Positions 1 through 6,503 of a stretch of DNA of 10,459 bases are shown here, piece after piece (the stretch's first letter is position 1; each line of letters starts with the position of its first letter). The notes under the pieces were generated by a model, which worked only from the letters and a program-made list of their open reading frames with translations, searched no databases and had not been told where the DNA came from. A program made the translations under genes and the position numbers. Source of the stretch: REEB470 sp032117095 (GTDB lineage: Bacteria; Bacillota; Bacilli; Paenibacillales; YIM-B00363); NCBI GenBank assembly GCA_032117095.1, contig JAULZZ010000025.1, positions 1 through 10,459 of the forward strand, written 5' to 3'.

Positions 1-149
1 ATGCAATATTGCGCCAAGAAGTTGCCACGTTGCAAGCACCCAAGCGGCTGATTGAGACGGGCATACAGCTTGGCTTGGTCATGCCCACGCCTCCTGCCCC
101 GACGACGGCTCCTGCGGTTGCTACGACAATGGTTACGCCTGTGCAGTAA
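1..149 (+). CDS. ftsL: Cell division protein FtsL, C-terminal part (5' end outside the window)
   Basis: Only the last 48 codons are present, read in frame 3 and ending at TAA 147-149. The visible protein starts in a heptad-like stretch (LRQEVATLQ), the end of the FtsL leucine-zipper coiled coil. It continues with PKRLIETGIQLGLVMP, which resembles the usual FtsL ending in which a short helix is followed by an 'LGMV.P'-type segment. The last 20 or so residues are rich in Thr, Ala and Pro. FtsL is a small bitopic membrane protein of the divisome that partners DivIC/FtsB and class B PBPs. The identification rests on this ending plus position directly upstream of pbpB, as in other Bacilli. No strong sequence motif exists for the family, so position carries much of the weight. 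Confidence 0.8.
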   Translation, partial: AILRQEVATLQAPKRLIETGIQLGLVMPTPPAPTTAPAVATTMVTPVQ

Positions 150-166
150 GCGGGGTCAGACGCCTC

Positions 167-190
167 GTACGAATCCCTGTTTGAAAACAG
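167..190 (+). repeat. Degenerate 24-bp motif, copy 1
   Basis: By eye, 16 of 24 positions match the copy at 10273-10296 without gaps. It begins TACGAA and has TTTGAA at motif positions 14-19. It is the weaker sort of copy and could be chance taken alone; it is listed because several better copies sit in the other spacers of this window. Its 3' half is also the left arm and loop of the hairpin at 176-191. Confidence 0.35.
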
Positions 191-191
191 G
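176..191. repeat. Perfect 7-bp hairpin after ftsL
   Basis: CCTGTTT (176-182) and AAACAGG (185-191) are exact inverted repeats separated by two bases, giving in practice a 6-bp stem closed by a TGAA tetraloop. It lies 26 nt after the ftsL stop. There is no T-tract after it, so it is not a canonical intrinsic terminator. It may be a processing or stability hairpin. It overlaps one copy of the 24-bp motif (167-190). Flanking bases ATCCC (173-177) and GGGAT (199-203) could form an alternative, longer stem. Confidence 0.5.
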
Positions 192-249
192 ACACAGCGG
201 GATGCCTTTTGTGCGAAAAAAGAAGGCGGGTTACCCGATAGGGGATATC

Positions 250-273
250 GTTTGAAATCGTGTTTCATACGAG
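250..273 (-). repeat. Degenerate 24-bp motif, copy 2 (reverse orientation)
   Basis: On the minus strand the sequence reads CTCGTATGAAACACGATTT followed by CAAAC, sharing the TAyGAAACAyGATTT core with copies 5 and 6. The + strand of this copy also contains a short palindrome, TGAAA (253-257, 5' base included) and TTTCA (263-267). The + strand reads GATATC, 18 bases, then CATACGAG, which faintly resembles a sporulation promoter, but the spacing is too long to call one. Confidence 0.5.
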
Positions 274-323
274 TACGCGCAATAAAGACGCAGTGTATGG
301 CGTATTTCCCTTTTTCTTGTACA

Positions 324-337
324 GGAAGTGTACTTCC
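324..337. repeat. Short perfect palindrome with 2-bp centre
   Basis: GGAAGT (324-329), GT, ACTTCC (332-337). The arms are perfectly complementary. A 6-2-6 palindrome in a promoter-like spacer could be an operator for a dimeric regulator, but nothing else supports a particular protein. It lies about 175 nt upstream of pbpB. Confidence 0.35.
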
Positions 338-378
338 ACAAAACGAAACACTGCGCGGTTTTCTTGAAACCAATACGA

Positions 379-402
379 ATACGAAACACTGATTGAATAC
401 CG
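379..402 (+). repeat. 24-bp motif, copy 3 (strong)
   Basis: Ungapped comparison with the copy over the murD stop codon (10273-10296) gives 20 identical bases of 24: the first ten (ATACGAAACA) and the last eight (GAATACCG) are the same and only the middle differs. Bases 384-394 are an exact inverted repeat of 468-478 (AATCAGTGTTT), so the region could fold into an 11-bp stem with a 73-nt loop. Confidence 0.65.
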
Positions 403-478
403 GAATCTTATTGGTTAAAAAGCACAGTGATTTCTTGTGAAATAGAGCCCCTGATATGGACGTTTTTAATCAGTGTTT
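384..478. repeat. 11-bp perfect inverted repeat upstream of pbpB
   Basis: AAACACTGATT (384-394) is exactly complementary to AATCAGTGTTT (468-478). The right arm looks like a decayed reverse-oriented copy of the 24-bp motif (about 466-486). In RNA this would place a long-range stem just before the pbpB ribosome-binding site at about 493-502. Confidence 0.5.
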
Positions 479-510
479 ATTAGAAAATTTATAAAAGGCG
501 TGACGCACGG

Positions 511-2799
511 ATGCTACGTAAAACAACGACGACACGTACATTTTTATTCGCCGCTTTTTTCACGATTTTTTTTGTGTTGATCGGATTGCGCCTGTATTGG
601 ACACAAGTCGTCGACTCCGCCCATTTGATGACGAAAGCCAAAGAAATGTGGAGTGTGGTTACGTCGCTTCCTGCCCATCGGGGGATGATACTCGATCGTC
701 ACGGCTATGAGCTTGCTAGTGATGTCGAAGGGTTTACCGTCAATGTCAACCCGCAGTTGTTGGCGGAGTACAACGTAGAAGACGAAGTTGCTGCTGGGTT
801 GGCATCGCTGTTGGACAAACCCATCAAACAAGTAAAAGAGCAAGTGATCAAACGCAACACCCAAGGCATTTTGCTCAAAAATGTCGAGATTCGGCGTGAA
901 GGATGGAAGATGGACCGGCTGTTGGCCGAACGCATTAAAGCATGGAAACAACAGTTTTTGCGGAGCAAAGGCATCACGGACGAAAATTGGGCAGGGGTGA
1001 CCGTTGTCGCCGAACAGATGCGGCAGTATCCAAAATTGTCATTGGCTTCGCACGTATTGGGGTATGTGGACAAAGACGGAAAAGCATGGATGGGGCTAGA
1101 ACGGAGCATGGACGAATGGTTGCGCGGGACACCAGGCACGATGCGCTACCAAGTCGATCGGCTCGGCCAAAAATTACCCCAGTCGCAACCGCTGGTACAA
1201 CCGCCAAAAAATGGGCATCATGTCATGTTAACCATCGACCAAACGATACAGTACATCGTCGAGCATGCGCTCGATACGGTACAAACGACATACCGTCCGA
1301 AGGGCATGACGGCGATCGTCGTTGATCCGCATACGATGGAAATTCTTGCCCTTGCCAATCGTCCAACGTTCAATCCAAACACGTATTGGCAGTTTGACGC
1401 TTCCCATGATTTTATTAATTTAGCGATTCAGGCACGCTACGAACCGGGTTCGACGTTCAAGCTTGTGACACTCGCCGCAGCGATCGAAAAAGGCCTATTT
1501 AAGCCCGATGATACGTACGTCTCTGGCTCTATTCGCGTACCAGGGCATACCATACACGACCATCGTCGTGGTGGTTGGGGTAAAATTACGTATTTAGAAG
1601 GATTGTTGCGTTCAAGTAACGTTGCCTTTGTGAAGCTTGGCTACGAACAGCTCGGGGAAGATGCACTTCGCCAATACATCGATAAATTCGGCTTCACCCA
1701 ACATTCGGGCATCGACCTTCCCGGCGAAGTAGACAGCCGCATTTCGTTTCATTATCCTTCGGAAGTCGCCGCGGCGACGTTTGGACAAGGGGGCGTTATC
1801 GTCACGCCGATGCAACAGTTGACCGCCTATGCGGCGATTGCCAACGGAGGAAAATTGATGTTGCCGTACATCGTCAAACAAGTTGTCGACCCACAGACGA
1901 ATAAGGTTGTTTTTGAGCGCAAACCTAAGGTCATCAGAGAAGTCGTCGCCCCCGCAGTCGCACAGCAGGTGAGTGCCTATTTGGAACAAGTCATTTCTGA
2001 CCAAAAGCGGGGGACGGGAAGACGTGCGTATGTCGACGGATACCGTATCGCAGGGAAAACAGGTACGGCGAATAAAGTCGTGGGGGGCTCATATGCCGCA
2101 CAATCGTGGGTCGTTTCTTTGATCGGGTATGCTCCCGTAGAAAATCCACGTCTTGCGGTCGCGGTCATCGTGGATGAACCAGATTTAGGCGGAGACTCCA
2201 ACCGTGCAGGGGAAGTGACCGCCCCGTTATTCAAGGAAATCATGGTGCAAACGTTGCGGTATTTGAATGTCCCACCAAAAGACGTGCAACAAACCGTGCC
2301 CTACACAACATCACTTTCTGCTGCTGGTGTGTCCAGTGAAGAGATGGAGGCGAATTTGGGGCAAGTTGCAGCACAACAAGCAACGATCGTCTTGCCAGAT
2401 GTCACGAATCAATCCGTCCGAGAAGCAAAAAAAGCGATCGAACAGCATACACGCAACGTCCAAGTTGTCGGTGGGGGGGATCGCATCGTGGCGCAATATC
2501 CCGCGGCGGACGAACAAGTCGACCCGAAAACGACCGTGTACCTCATTACAAAAGCAGAAAATTACACGGTGCCTGACTTGACGGGAGCGAGTTTACGCGA
2601 TGCGATGGCGATTTGTACGTTGGTACGGCGACGCTGTGAGATTCAAGGGGAAGGATACGTGGTGAGTCAAAGTGCGAGCGGTGCGATAGACGGCGTCGTT
2701 GTGCTCATGCTCGAAAGCACACCGCAGCGCAAAACCGATACGTTGCCGTTGCCCCCGCAACCTGCGATAGAGGACGAAGTTCCGTTGCCTGTCCCTTGA
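511..2799 (+). CDS. pbpB: Class B penicillin-binding protein PBP2B (septal transpeptidase) with two PASTA domains
   Basis: A 762-residue DD-transpeptidase that cross-links septal peptidoglycan as part of the divisome. A single N-terminal membrane anchor (about residues 10-30) leaves the rest outside the cell. The PBP dimerisation region follows (about 50-225), then the transpeptidase domain (about 260-580) with all three active-site motifs: S314-T-F-K317, S368-S-N370 and K516-T-G518. Two C-terminal PASTA domains lie at about 626-681 and 684-736, followed by a proline-rich acidic tail. Bacillus subtilis PBP2B is slightly shorter (716 residues). The ATG at 511 is preceded by AAAAGGCGTG at about 493-502. 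Oddity: the only cysteines, C702 and C709, are both in the second PASTA domain. It is assigned as PBP2B and not SpoVD because it comes first after ftsL, has two PASTA domains and lacks the redox cysteines near the active site that the next gene has. Confidence 0.95.
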   Translation: MLRKTTTTRTFLFAAFFTIFFVLIGLRLYWTQVVDSAHLMTKAKEMWSVVTSLPAHRGMILDRHGYELASDVEGFTVNVNPQLLAEYNVEDEVAAGLASLLDKPIKQVKEQVIKRNTQGILLKNVEIRREGWKMDRLLAERIKAWKQQFLRSKGITDENWAGVTVVAEQMRQYPKLSLASHVLGYVDKDGKAWMGLERSMDEWLRGTPGTMRYQVDRLGQKLPQSQPLVQPPKNGHHVMLTIDQTIQYIVEHALDTVQTTYRPKGMTAIVVDPHTMEILALANRPTFNPNTYWQFDASHDFINLAIQARYEPGSTFKLVTLAAAIEKGLFKPDDTYVSGSIRVPGHTIHDHRRGGWGKITYLEGLLRSSNVAFVKLGYEQLGEDALRQYIDKFGFTQHSGIDLPGEVDSRISFHYPSEVAAATFGQGGVIVTPMQQLTAYAAIANGGKLMLPYIVKQVVDPQTNKVVFERKPKVIREVVAPAVAQQVSAYLEQVISDQKRGTGRRAYVDGYRIAGKTGTANKVVGGSYAAQSWVVSLIGYAPVENPRLAVAVIVDEPDLGGDSNRAGEVTAPLFKEIMVQTLRYLNVPPKDVQQTVPYTTSLSAAGVSSEEMEANLGQVAAQQATIVLPDVTNQSVREAKKAIEQHTRNVQVVGGGDRIVAQYPAADEQVDPKTTVYLITKAENYTVPDLTGASLRDAMAICTLVRRRCEIQGEGYVVSQSASGAIDGVVVLMLESTPQRKTDTLPLPPQPAIEDEVPLPVP

Positions 2800-2874
2800 C
2801 GGCAGGGTGACGAATGCGAAAAAAATTTCCCTGCCTCTGAGTGGGGGCGTACACATCCCCGTCGCATTGCCGTT

Positions 2875-2901
2875 CTATCCCTTACCGAAGCGACATACAA
2901 T
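2875..2901 (+). promoter_or_regulatory. Candidate sigma-E (early mother-cell) promoter of spoVD
   Basis: CATACAAT at 2894-2901 is an exact match to the Bacillus sigma-E -10 consensus. The -35 side is weaker: CTATCC (2875-2880) keeps only part of the expected ATA core, 14 bp upstream. Transcription would begin around 2908, leaving a leader of about 34 nt before the spoVD start. In B. subtilis spoVD is transcribed by sigma-E, so the location is the expected one. The call is by consensus only. Confidence 0.55.
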
Positions 2902-2902
2902 C

Positions 2903-2931
2903 GGGAAAAAGGGTTGAACGGGAACAAGGGG
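2903..2931 (+). promoter_or_regulatory. Four-G-tract leader (putative G-quadruplex) ending in the spoVD ribosome-binding site
   Basis: G-tracts at 2903-2905, 2911-2913, 2920-2922 and 2928-2931 are separated by loops of 5, 6 and 5 bases, fitting the usual G3+N1-7 pattern for an intramolecular quadruplex. The last tract is the Shine-Dalgarno core (AAGGGGTGA, 2926-2934, 7 nt before the ATG). Folding in RNA would hide the ribosome-binding site. In this G-rich genome such a pattern may arise by chance. Confidence 0.4.
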
Positions 2932-2941
2932 TGAACCACCA

Positions 2942-4894
2942 ATGCGCCAACAGCAACGCACGATCCATCGCCGTATCGTACTGATCGGGGCGTTCACCGT
3001 CGTCTTGTTTGCTGCGTTACTTTTGCGTCTCCTTTGGGTGCAGGGGATGCAAAGTCCCCTATTGACCCAAAAAGCACACGATTCGTGGCAACGTCAAATT
3101 CCGTTCGTCGCCCAACGGGGGCATATCGTGGATCGCCACGGGGAACCGCTCGTCTTGAATGCGAGTACGCCGAGTGTGCTGGCGATTCCCTCCCAAATTC
3201 GTCACGTGGCGCACACCGCCCAACAGCTGGCGGCCGTATTGCACATGGAAGTCCCGAAGTTAAAAACGTTGTTGACGCAACGGACGATGTTGGTGCGTCT
3301 GCAACCACAAGGACGAAAAATAGACCTCGCCTTGGCACAGCGCATTCGCGCCTTGCAGTTGCCCGGCATATTCGTTGTAGAGGACAACAAACGGGCTTAT
3401 CCGTACGGCTCCCTTGCAGCGCATGTACTTGGCTTTACGGGCATCGACAACCAAGGGTTGACGGGCATCGAAGCGAAGTATGATGCGAAACTGCGGGGGA
3501 GCGACGGGCATTTGGCGTACTGGTCGGATGCACGGGGGAACACCTTGCCACGTACGCCGATGGAGTACATCGCCCCAAAAGACGGGTTACAGCTGCAACT
3601 CACCCTCGATCAAAACATTCAACGGGGGATGGAGCGGGAAATGGACTATGCGATGGCGACGTTGCATCCCCGACAAATGATGGCGTTGGCGGTCGATCCG
3701 ACGAATGGCGAAGTGTTGGCGATGGCGAGTCGCCCAGCGTTTGAACCAGCGAAGTACCGACAATATCCGTCGACAGTGTACAATCGTAATTTGCCGATAT
3801 GGATGACGTATGAGCCGGGATCGACGTTTAAGATCATCACATTGGCTGCTGCGCTCGAAGAAAAAAAAGTGACGTTTGAGCAGACGTTTTATGACAAAGG
3901 CTCGATCGAAGTCGGGGGCGTGACGTTACACTGTTGGAAACACGGTGGGCATGGCAACCAAACGTTCCTTGAAGTCGTACAAAATTCCTGCAATCCTGGA
4001 TTTGTCGTACTCGGGCAACGGCTGGGAAAAGAAACGTTGTTTCGCTACATTCGTGATTTTGGCTTTGGGCGTAAAACAGGCATCGATTTGGCTGGGGAAG
4101 AAAACGGCATTTTGTTTGCCCTAAATCGGGTGGGGCCGATCGAACTGGCGACGACATCGTTTGGGCAAGGCGTTTCGGTGACGCCGATCCAACAAGTGAT
4201 GGCTGTGTCTGCTGCGATCAACGGCGGGAATTTGTACCGTCCGCACCTTGCCAAAGCGTGGCGTGATCCGCTCACAGGGGAAGTCAAGGAGAAAATGCCG
4301 TCGCAACTCGTGCGCAAGCACGTCATCACACCCCAAACGTCTGCACGCGTGCGCCAAGCGTTGGAATACGTCGTGGCGCAAGGCACAGGCCGTCAGGCGT
4401 TCATCCCGGGGTATCGGGTTGGGGGAAAAACAGGAACGGCGCAAATTGTGCACGAGGGAAAATATTCTGCCACCGAGCATATCGTGTCTTTTCTCGGCTT
4501 TGCACCAGCAGATGATCCAAAAATCGTCATCTATGTCGCCGTAGACAATCCACAGGGCATTCAGTTTGGCGGGCGTGTGGCCGCTCCGATCGTCCGCAAC
4601 ATGCTAGAAGACGCACTTCAATGGCTACACGTTCCCCCGCGGCAACAAGAAGTGCCCAAAAAATTTGTATACGGGTTAGATCAGCCTACCGTCAAAGTGC
4701 CCGATGTGGTCGGTGCCACGAAAACGGACGTGTACAGTTACGACACCGCGATTCGTTTGGCGCACTATGGTACAGGGAAATATGTCGTATGGCAACAGCC
4801 ACAGGCAGGTACCGTCGTGCCCGAAGGGGCAACGATACACGTCTATTGGGCAGATGAACCACCGAATAAAGGCAATATTACGGATAAAAAATAG
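2942..4894 (+). CDS. spoVD: Stage V sporulation protein D, class B penicillin-binding protein
   Basis: A 650-residue class B PBP (B. subtilis SpoVD has 646) needed for spore cortex peptidoglycan, working with the SEDS protein SpoVE. One membrane anchor (about residues 11-32), dimerisation region (about 50-210), transpeptidase domain with S294-T-F-K297, S349-C-N351 and K496-T-G498, then one PASTA domain (about 584-636) and a short polar tail. The protein has exactly two cysteines, C331 and C350, 19 residues apart, with C350 inside the SxN motif. In B. subtilis SpoVD the pair C332/C351 forms a disulfide that must be reduced by StoA, so this pair strongly supports SpoVD. The ATG at 2942 has a good ribosome-binding site (2926-2934). 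A sigma-E-like promoter lies just upstream. It is a paralogue of pbpB in the same frame of domains minus one PASTA. Confidence 0.95.
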   Translation: MRQQQRTIHRRIVLIGAFTVVLFAALLLRLLWVQGMQSPLLTQKAHDSWQRQIPFVAQRGHIVDRHGEPLVLNASTPSVLAIPSQIRHVAHTAQQLAAVLHMEVPKLKTLLTQRTMLVRLQPQGRKIDLALAQRIRALQLPGIFVVEDNKRAYPYGSLAAHVLGFTGIDNQGLTGIEAKYDAKLRGSDGHLAYWSDARGNTLPRTPMEYIAPKDGLQLQLTLDQNIQRGMEREMDYAMATLHPRQMMALAVDPTNGEVLAMASRPAFEPAKYRQYPSTVYNRNLPIWMTYEPGSTFKIITLAAALEEKKVTFEQTFYDKGSIEVGGVTLHCWKHGGHGNQTFLEVVQNSCNPGFVVLGQRLGKETLFRYIRDFGFGRKTGIDLAGEENGILFALNRVGPIELATTSFGQGVSVTPIQQVMAVSAAINGGNLYRPHLAKAWRDPLTGEVKEKMPSQLVRKHVITPQTSARVRQALEYVVAQGTGRQAFIPGYRVGGKTGTAQIVHEGKYSATEHIVSFLGFAPADDPKIVIYVAVDNPQGIQFGGRVAAPIVRNMLEDALQWLHVPPRQQEVPKKFVYGLDQPTVKVPDVVGATKTDVYSYDTAIRLAHYGTGKYVVWQQPQAGTVVPEGATIHVYWADEPPNKGNITDKK

Positions 4895-4900
4895 GGCGTG

Positions 4901-4922
4901 ATACGAAGCACGGACGAAAACC
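4901..4922 (+). repeat. Degenerate 24-bp motif, copy 4, just after spoVD
   Basis: ATACGAAGCACG, GAC, GAAAACC: the start and end match the motif but the centre is changed and shorter. It begins 6 nt after the spoVD stop. Bases 4901-4912 can pair along their whole length with 4994-5005, allowing two G-U pairs, so copies 4 and 5 could form the two arms of a 12-bp RNA stem. Confidence 0.45.
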
Positions 4923-4981
4923 ATCTATGCAGAGTGCCGTCTTTTACGATAAAATAAAGGGATTTTTAACTAATCGGATCG

Positions 4982-5008
4982 CTATATTCAAATCGTGTTT
5001 TGTATGAG
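4982..5008 (-). repeat. 24-bp motif, copy 5 (reverse orientation), just upstream of murE
   Basis: On the minus strand the core reads ATACAAAACACGATTT then GAATATAG, 20 of 24 identical to the copy at 10273-10296. It abuts the murE ribosome-binding site (5007-5014). TATATT at 4983-4988 could serve as a sigma-A -10 element for murE, but I find no good -35 at the right distance. Confidence 0.6.
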
Positions 5009-5014
5009 GGGGGA
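5007..5014 (+). promoter_or_regulatory. murE ribosome-binding site
   Basis: AGGGGGGAG lies 7 nt before the ATG at 5022 and fixes that codon as the start. A GTG at 4995 in the same frame would put this site inside the coding sequence and add nine residues that MurE proteins do not have. Confidence 0.75.
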
Positions 5015-5021
5015 GAAAACA

Positions 5022-6503
5022 ATGCAACTGCGCGCGCTGATGCAGGGGTGGCACGTAGTACAGACGATCGGCGATGACACGGTCGACATTCGGGGCATGA
5101 CGATGCACTCTAAAGACGTACAGCCAGGAGATTTGTTCGTGTGTGTACCAGGGAAACAAGGCGATGGGCATGTGTATGCGCAGGAGGCAGTCGCACGGGG
5201 GGCGGTCGCTTTGCTCGTGATGCACCCGTTGCCAGTGAACGTGCCACAATGCATATGTACAGACACGCGACGCGCGGCCGCACATATGGCAGCGTATTTT
5301 TATGGATACCCAAGTCAGCACATGGCGGTCATCGGGGTCACAGGGACGAACGGCAAGACGACGACCACATTCCTGTTGGAGCACGTATTCACGACAGCGA
5401 ACAAGGTGTGTGGCGTCATGGGTACGATTTATACGAAACTCGGCGACGTGCGACACGCCGCTGTACACACGACACCGGATGCCATTGCCGTCCAAAAAAC
5501 GTTGCATACGATGTGGCAGGCGGGAGCGAACGTTGTCGTGATGGAAGTGTCTAGCCATGCGCTGGTGCAAGGGCGGGTCATCGGCGTCGATTTTCGCAGT
5601 GCTGTATTTACGAATTTGACGCACGACCACTTGGATTATCACGGTACGATGGAGGCGTACGGGGCAGCCAAAGCGTTGCTGTTTTCGCGGTTGGGCAACG
5701 GGGGAGCAGCAGGAAAAACGTCCGTGGCCATTGTCAACAACGATGACGAGGCACAGATGACCATGCAGGCTGCAACGGCACAGGAAGTGATCACCTACGG
5801 CGTACGTGCGCCAGCGGACGTCAGGGCGACATCGCTCGTCACGACAATGCGGGGGACGACATTTCGACTGCATACGTTCATCGGGGAGACGGACATTGAC
5901 ATGCCGTTGCTCGGCTTGTTTAACGTATACAATGCGTTGGCTGCGGTGACGGTTGCGTTGGTCGAAGGGGTGTCGCTCGCGACGATTCGCACTGCTCTCG
6001 CCACGATGCCCGCAGTAGAAGGAAGAATGCAACGGCTTGATGTGGGCACGCCTTATGACGTGCTTGTAGATTATGCGCATACCCCCGATGGGTTAGCACA
6101 CGTGCTGCACACATTGCGTCCACTCACTGTGGGGAAACTCATTACGGTATTGGGGTGCGGGGGCGATCGCGACCCCCTCAAACGCCCGTTGATGGGGCAA
6201 GTGAGCAGTCAATACAGCGACTATTCGATCATTACTTCAGATAATCCCCGGCACGAGTCCCCACAGCGCATCGCCGAAGCGATCGAAGCGGGGATTTTGG
6301 CAAGTGCGCAAGCGCATCCGTATACGATACAGCTCGATCGCAAGGAAGCCATTCGGCATGCTTTGCAGTGTGCGCAGCGGGGAGACGTCCTCTTGATTGC
6401 CGGCAAAGGGCATGAGACGGTGCAATGGATCGGGGATGTTGCCCATCCGTTCGATGATCGCGTCGTCGTCGTACAGCTGTTACAGGAGGAACGTATGCGA
6501 TGA
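5022..6503 (+). CDS. murE: UDP-MurNAc-L-alanyl-D-glutamate--2,6-diaminopimelate ligase MurE
   Basis: A 493-residue cytoplasmic Mur ligase that uses ATP to add the third residue to the stem peptide of UDP-MurNAc-L-Ala-D-Glu. The N-terminal UDP-substrate domain spans about 1-98, the central ATPase domain about 99-330 with the P-loop T107-G-T-N-G-K-T-T-T, and the C-terminal ligand domain follows. K217, in the 'AAK' segment, is in the position of the carbamylated lysine. The DNPR motif at 407-410 is the marker for meso-diaminopimelate-adding enzymes (lysine-adding MurE differs here), so the cell wall should be of the DAP type. GKGHE is at 461-465. The stop TGA overlaps the murF ATG as ATGA, which suggests coupled translation. 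It is separated from spoVD by 127 nt and may have its own promoter. Confidence 0.97.
   Translation: MQLRALMQGWHVVQTIGDDTVDIRGMTMHSKDVQPGDLFVCVPGKQGDGHVYAQEAVARGAVALLVMHPLPVNVPQCICTDTRRAAAHMAAYFYGYPSQHMAVIGVTGTNGKTTTTFLLEHVFTTANKVCGVMGTIYTKLGDVRHAAVHTTPDAIAVQKTLHTMWQAGANVVVMEVSSHALVQGRVIGVDFRSAVFTNLTHDHLDYHGTMEAYGAAKALLFSRLGNGGAAGKTSVAIVNNDDEAQMTMQAATAQEVITYGVRAPADVRATSLVTTMRGTTFRLHTFIGETDIDMPLLGLFNVYNALAAVTVALVEGVSLATIRTALATMPAVEGRMQRLDVGTPYDVLVDYAHTPDGLAHVLHTLRPLTVGKLITVLGCGGDRDPLKRPLMGQVSSQYSDYSIITSDNPRHESPQRIAEAIEAGILASAQAHPYTIQLDRKEAIRHALQCAQRGDVLLIAGKGHETVQWIGDVAHPFDDRVVVVQLLQEERMR

Larger units (their letters stand above)
150..510. other. Gene-free spacer between ftsL and pbpB
   Basis: This 361-nt stretch contains no convincing gene. 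The first part (150-250) is GC-rich and holds short hairpins. The second part (about 280-500) is more AT-rich and looks like a promoter or leader region. It contains at least three copies of a degenerate 24-bp motif, an 11-bp direct repeat (ACGAAACACTG at 343-353 and 381-391), and a perfect 11-bp inverted repeat (384-394 with 468-478). A weak sigma-A-like pair, TTGAAT (393-398) and TTAAAA (415-420) with 16-bp spacing, is possible but poor at the -10. The pbpB ribosome-binding site, AAAAGGCGTG (about 493-502), closes the region. The length suggests that pbpB is not simply co-transcribed with ftsL. Confidence 0.6.
2800..2941. other. pbpB-spoVD spacer with overlapping inverted repeats
   Basis: Two overlapping stems can be drawn. 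One pairs GGCAGGG (2801-2807) with CCCTGCC (2829-2835), loop 21 nt. The other pairs AATGCGA (2813-2819) with TCGCATT (2862-2868) and can hold an inner GGGG/CCCC stem (2843-2847 with 2857-2860). They share sequence and so cannot both form completely. Neither is followed by a T-tract, so I do not call a terminator. The distal part (2875-2941) holds the spoVD promoter candidate, a run of four G-tracts and the ribosome-binding site. Confidence 0.5.

Noticed and set aside
52..255. A 67-codon open frame over the end of ftsL
   Set aside because: It overlaps the FtsL reading frame out of phase, is rich in Arg and Leu as expected for a shifted frame, and has no ribosome-binding site.
245..273. Sigma-E promoter at ATA (245-247) and CATACGAG (266-273)
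   Set aside because: The gap is 18 bases, too long, and the -10 departs from CATACAAT. The similarity is better explained by the 24-bp motif.
2801..2835. Intrinsic terminator after pbpB
   Set aside because: The stem is only 7 bp with a 21-nt loop and is followed by TCTGAGTGGG, without a T-tract.
4944..6080. A 378-codon open frame on the minus strand opposite murE
   Set aside because: It lies antisense to an intact murE, its product is full of Arg, His and Cys, and no family features are seen. It is an effect of the codon use of murE.
6156..6176. GGGGG/CCCCC inverted repeat around GCGATCGC in murE
   Set aside because: It falls on the conserved GCGGDRDP segment of MurE, so the bases are explained by the protein.
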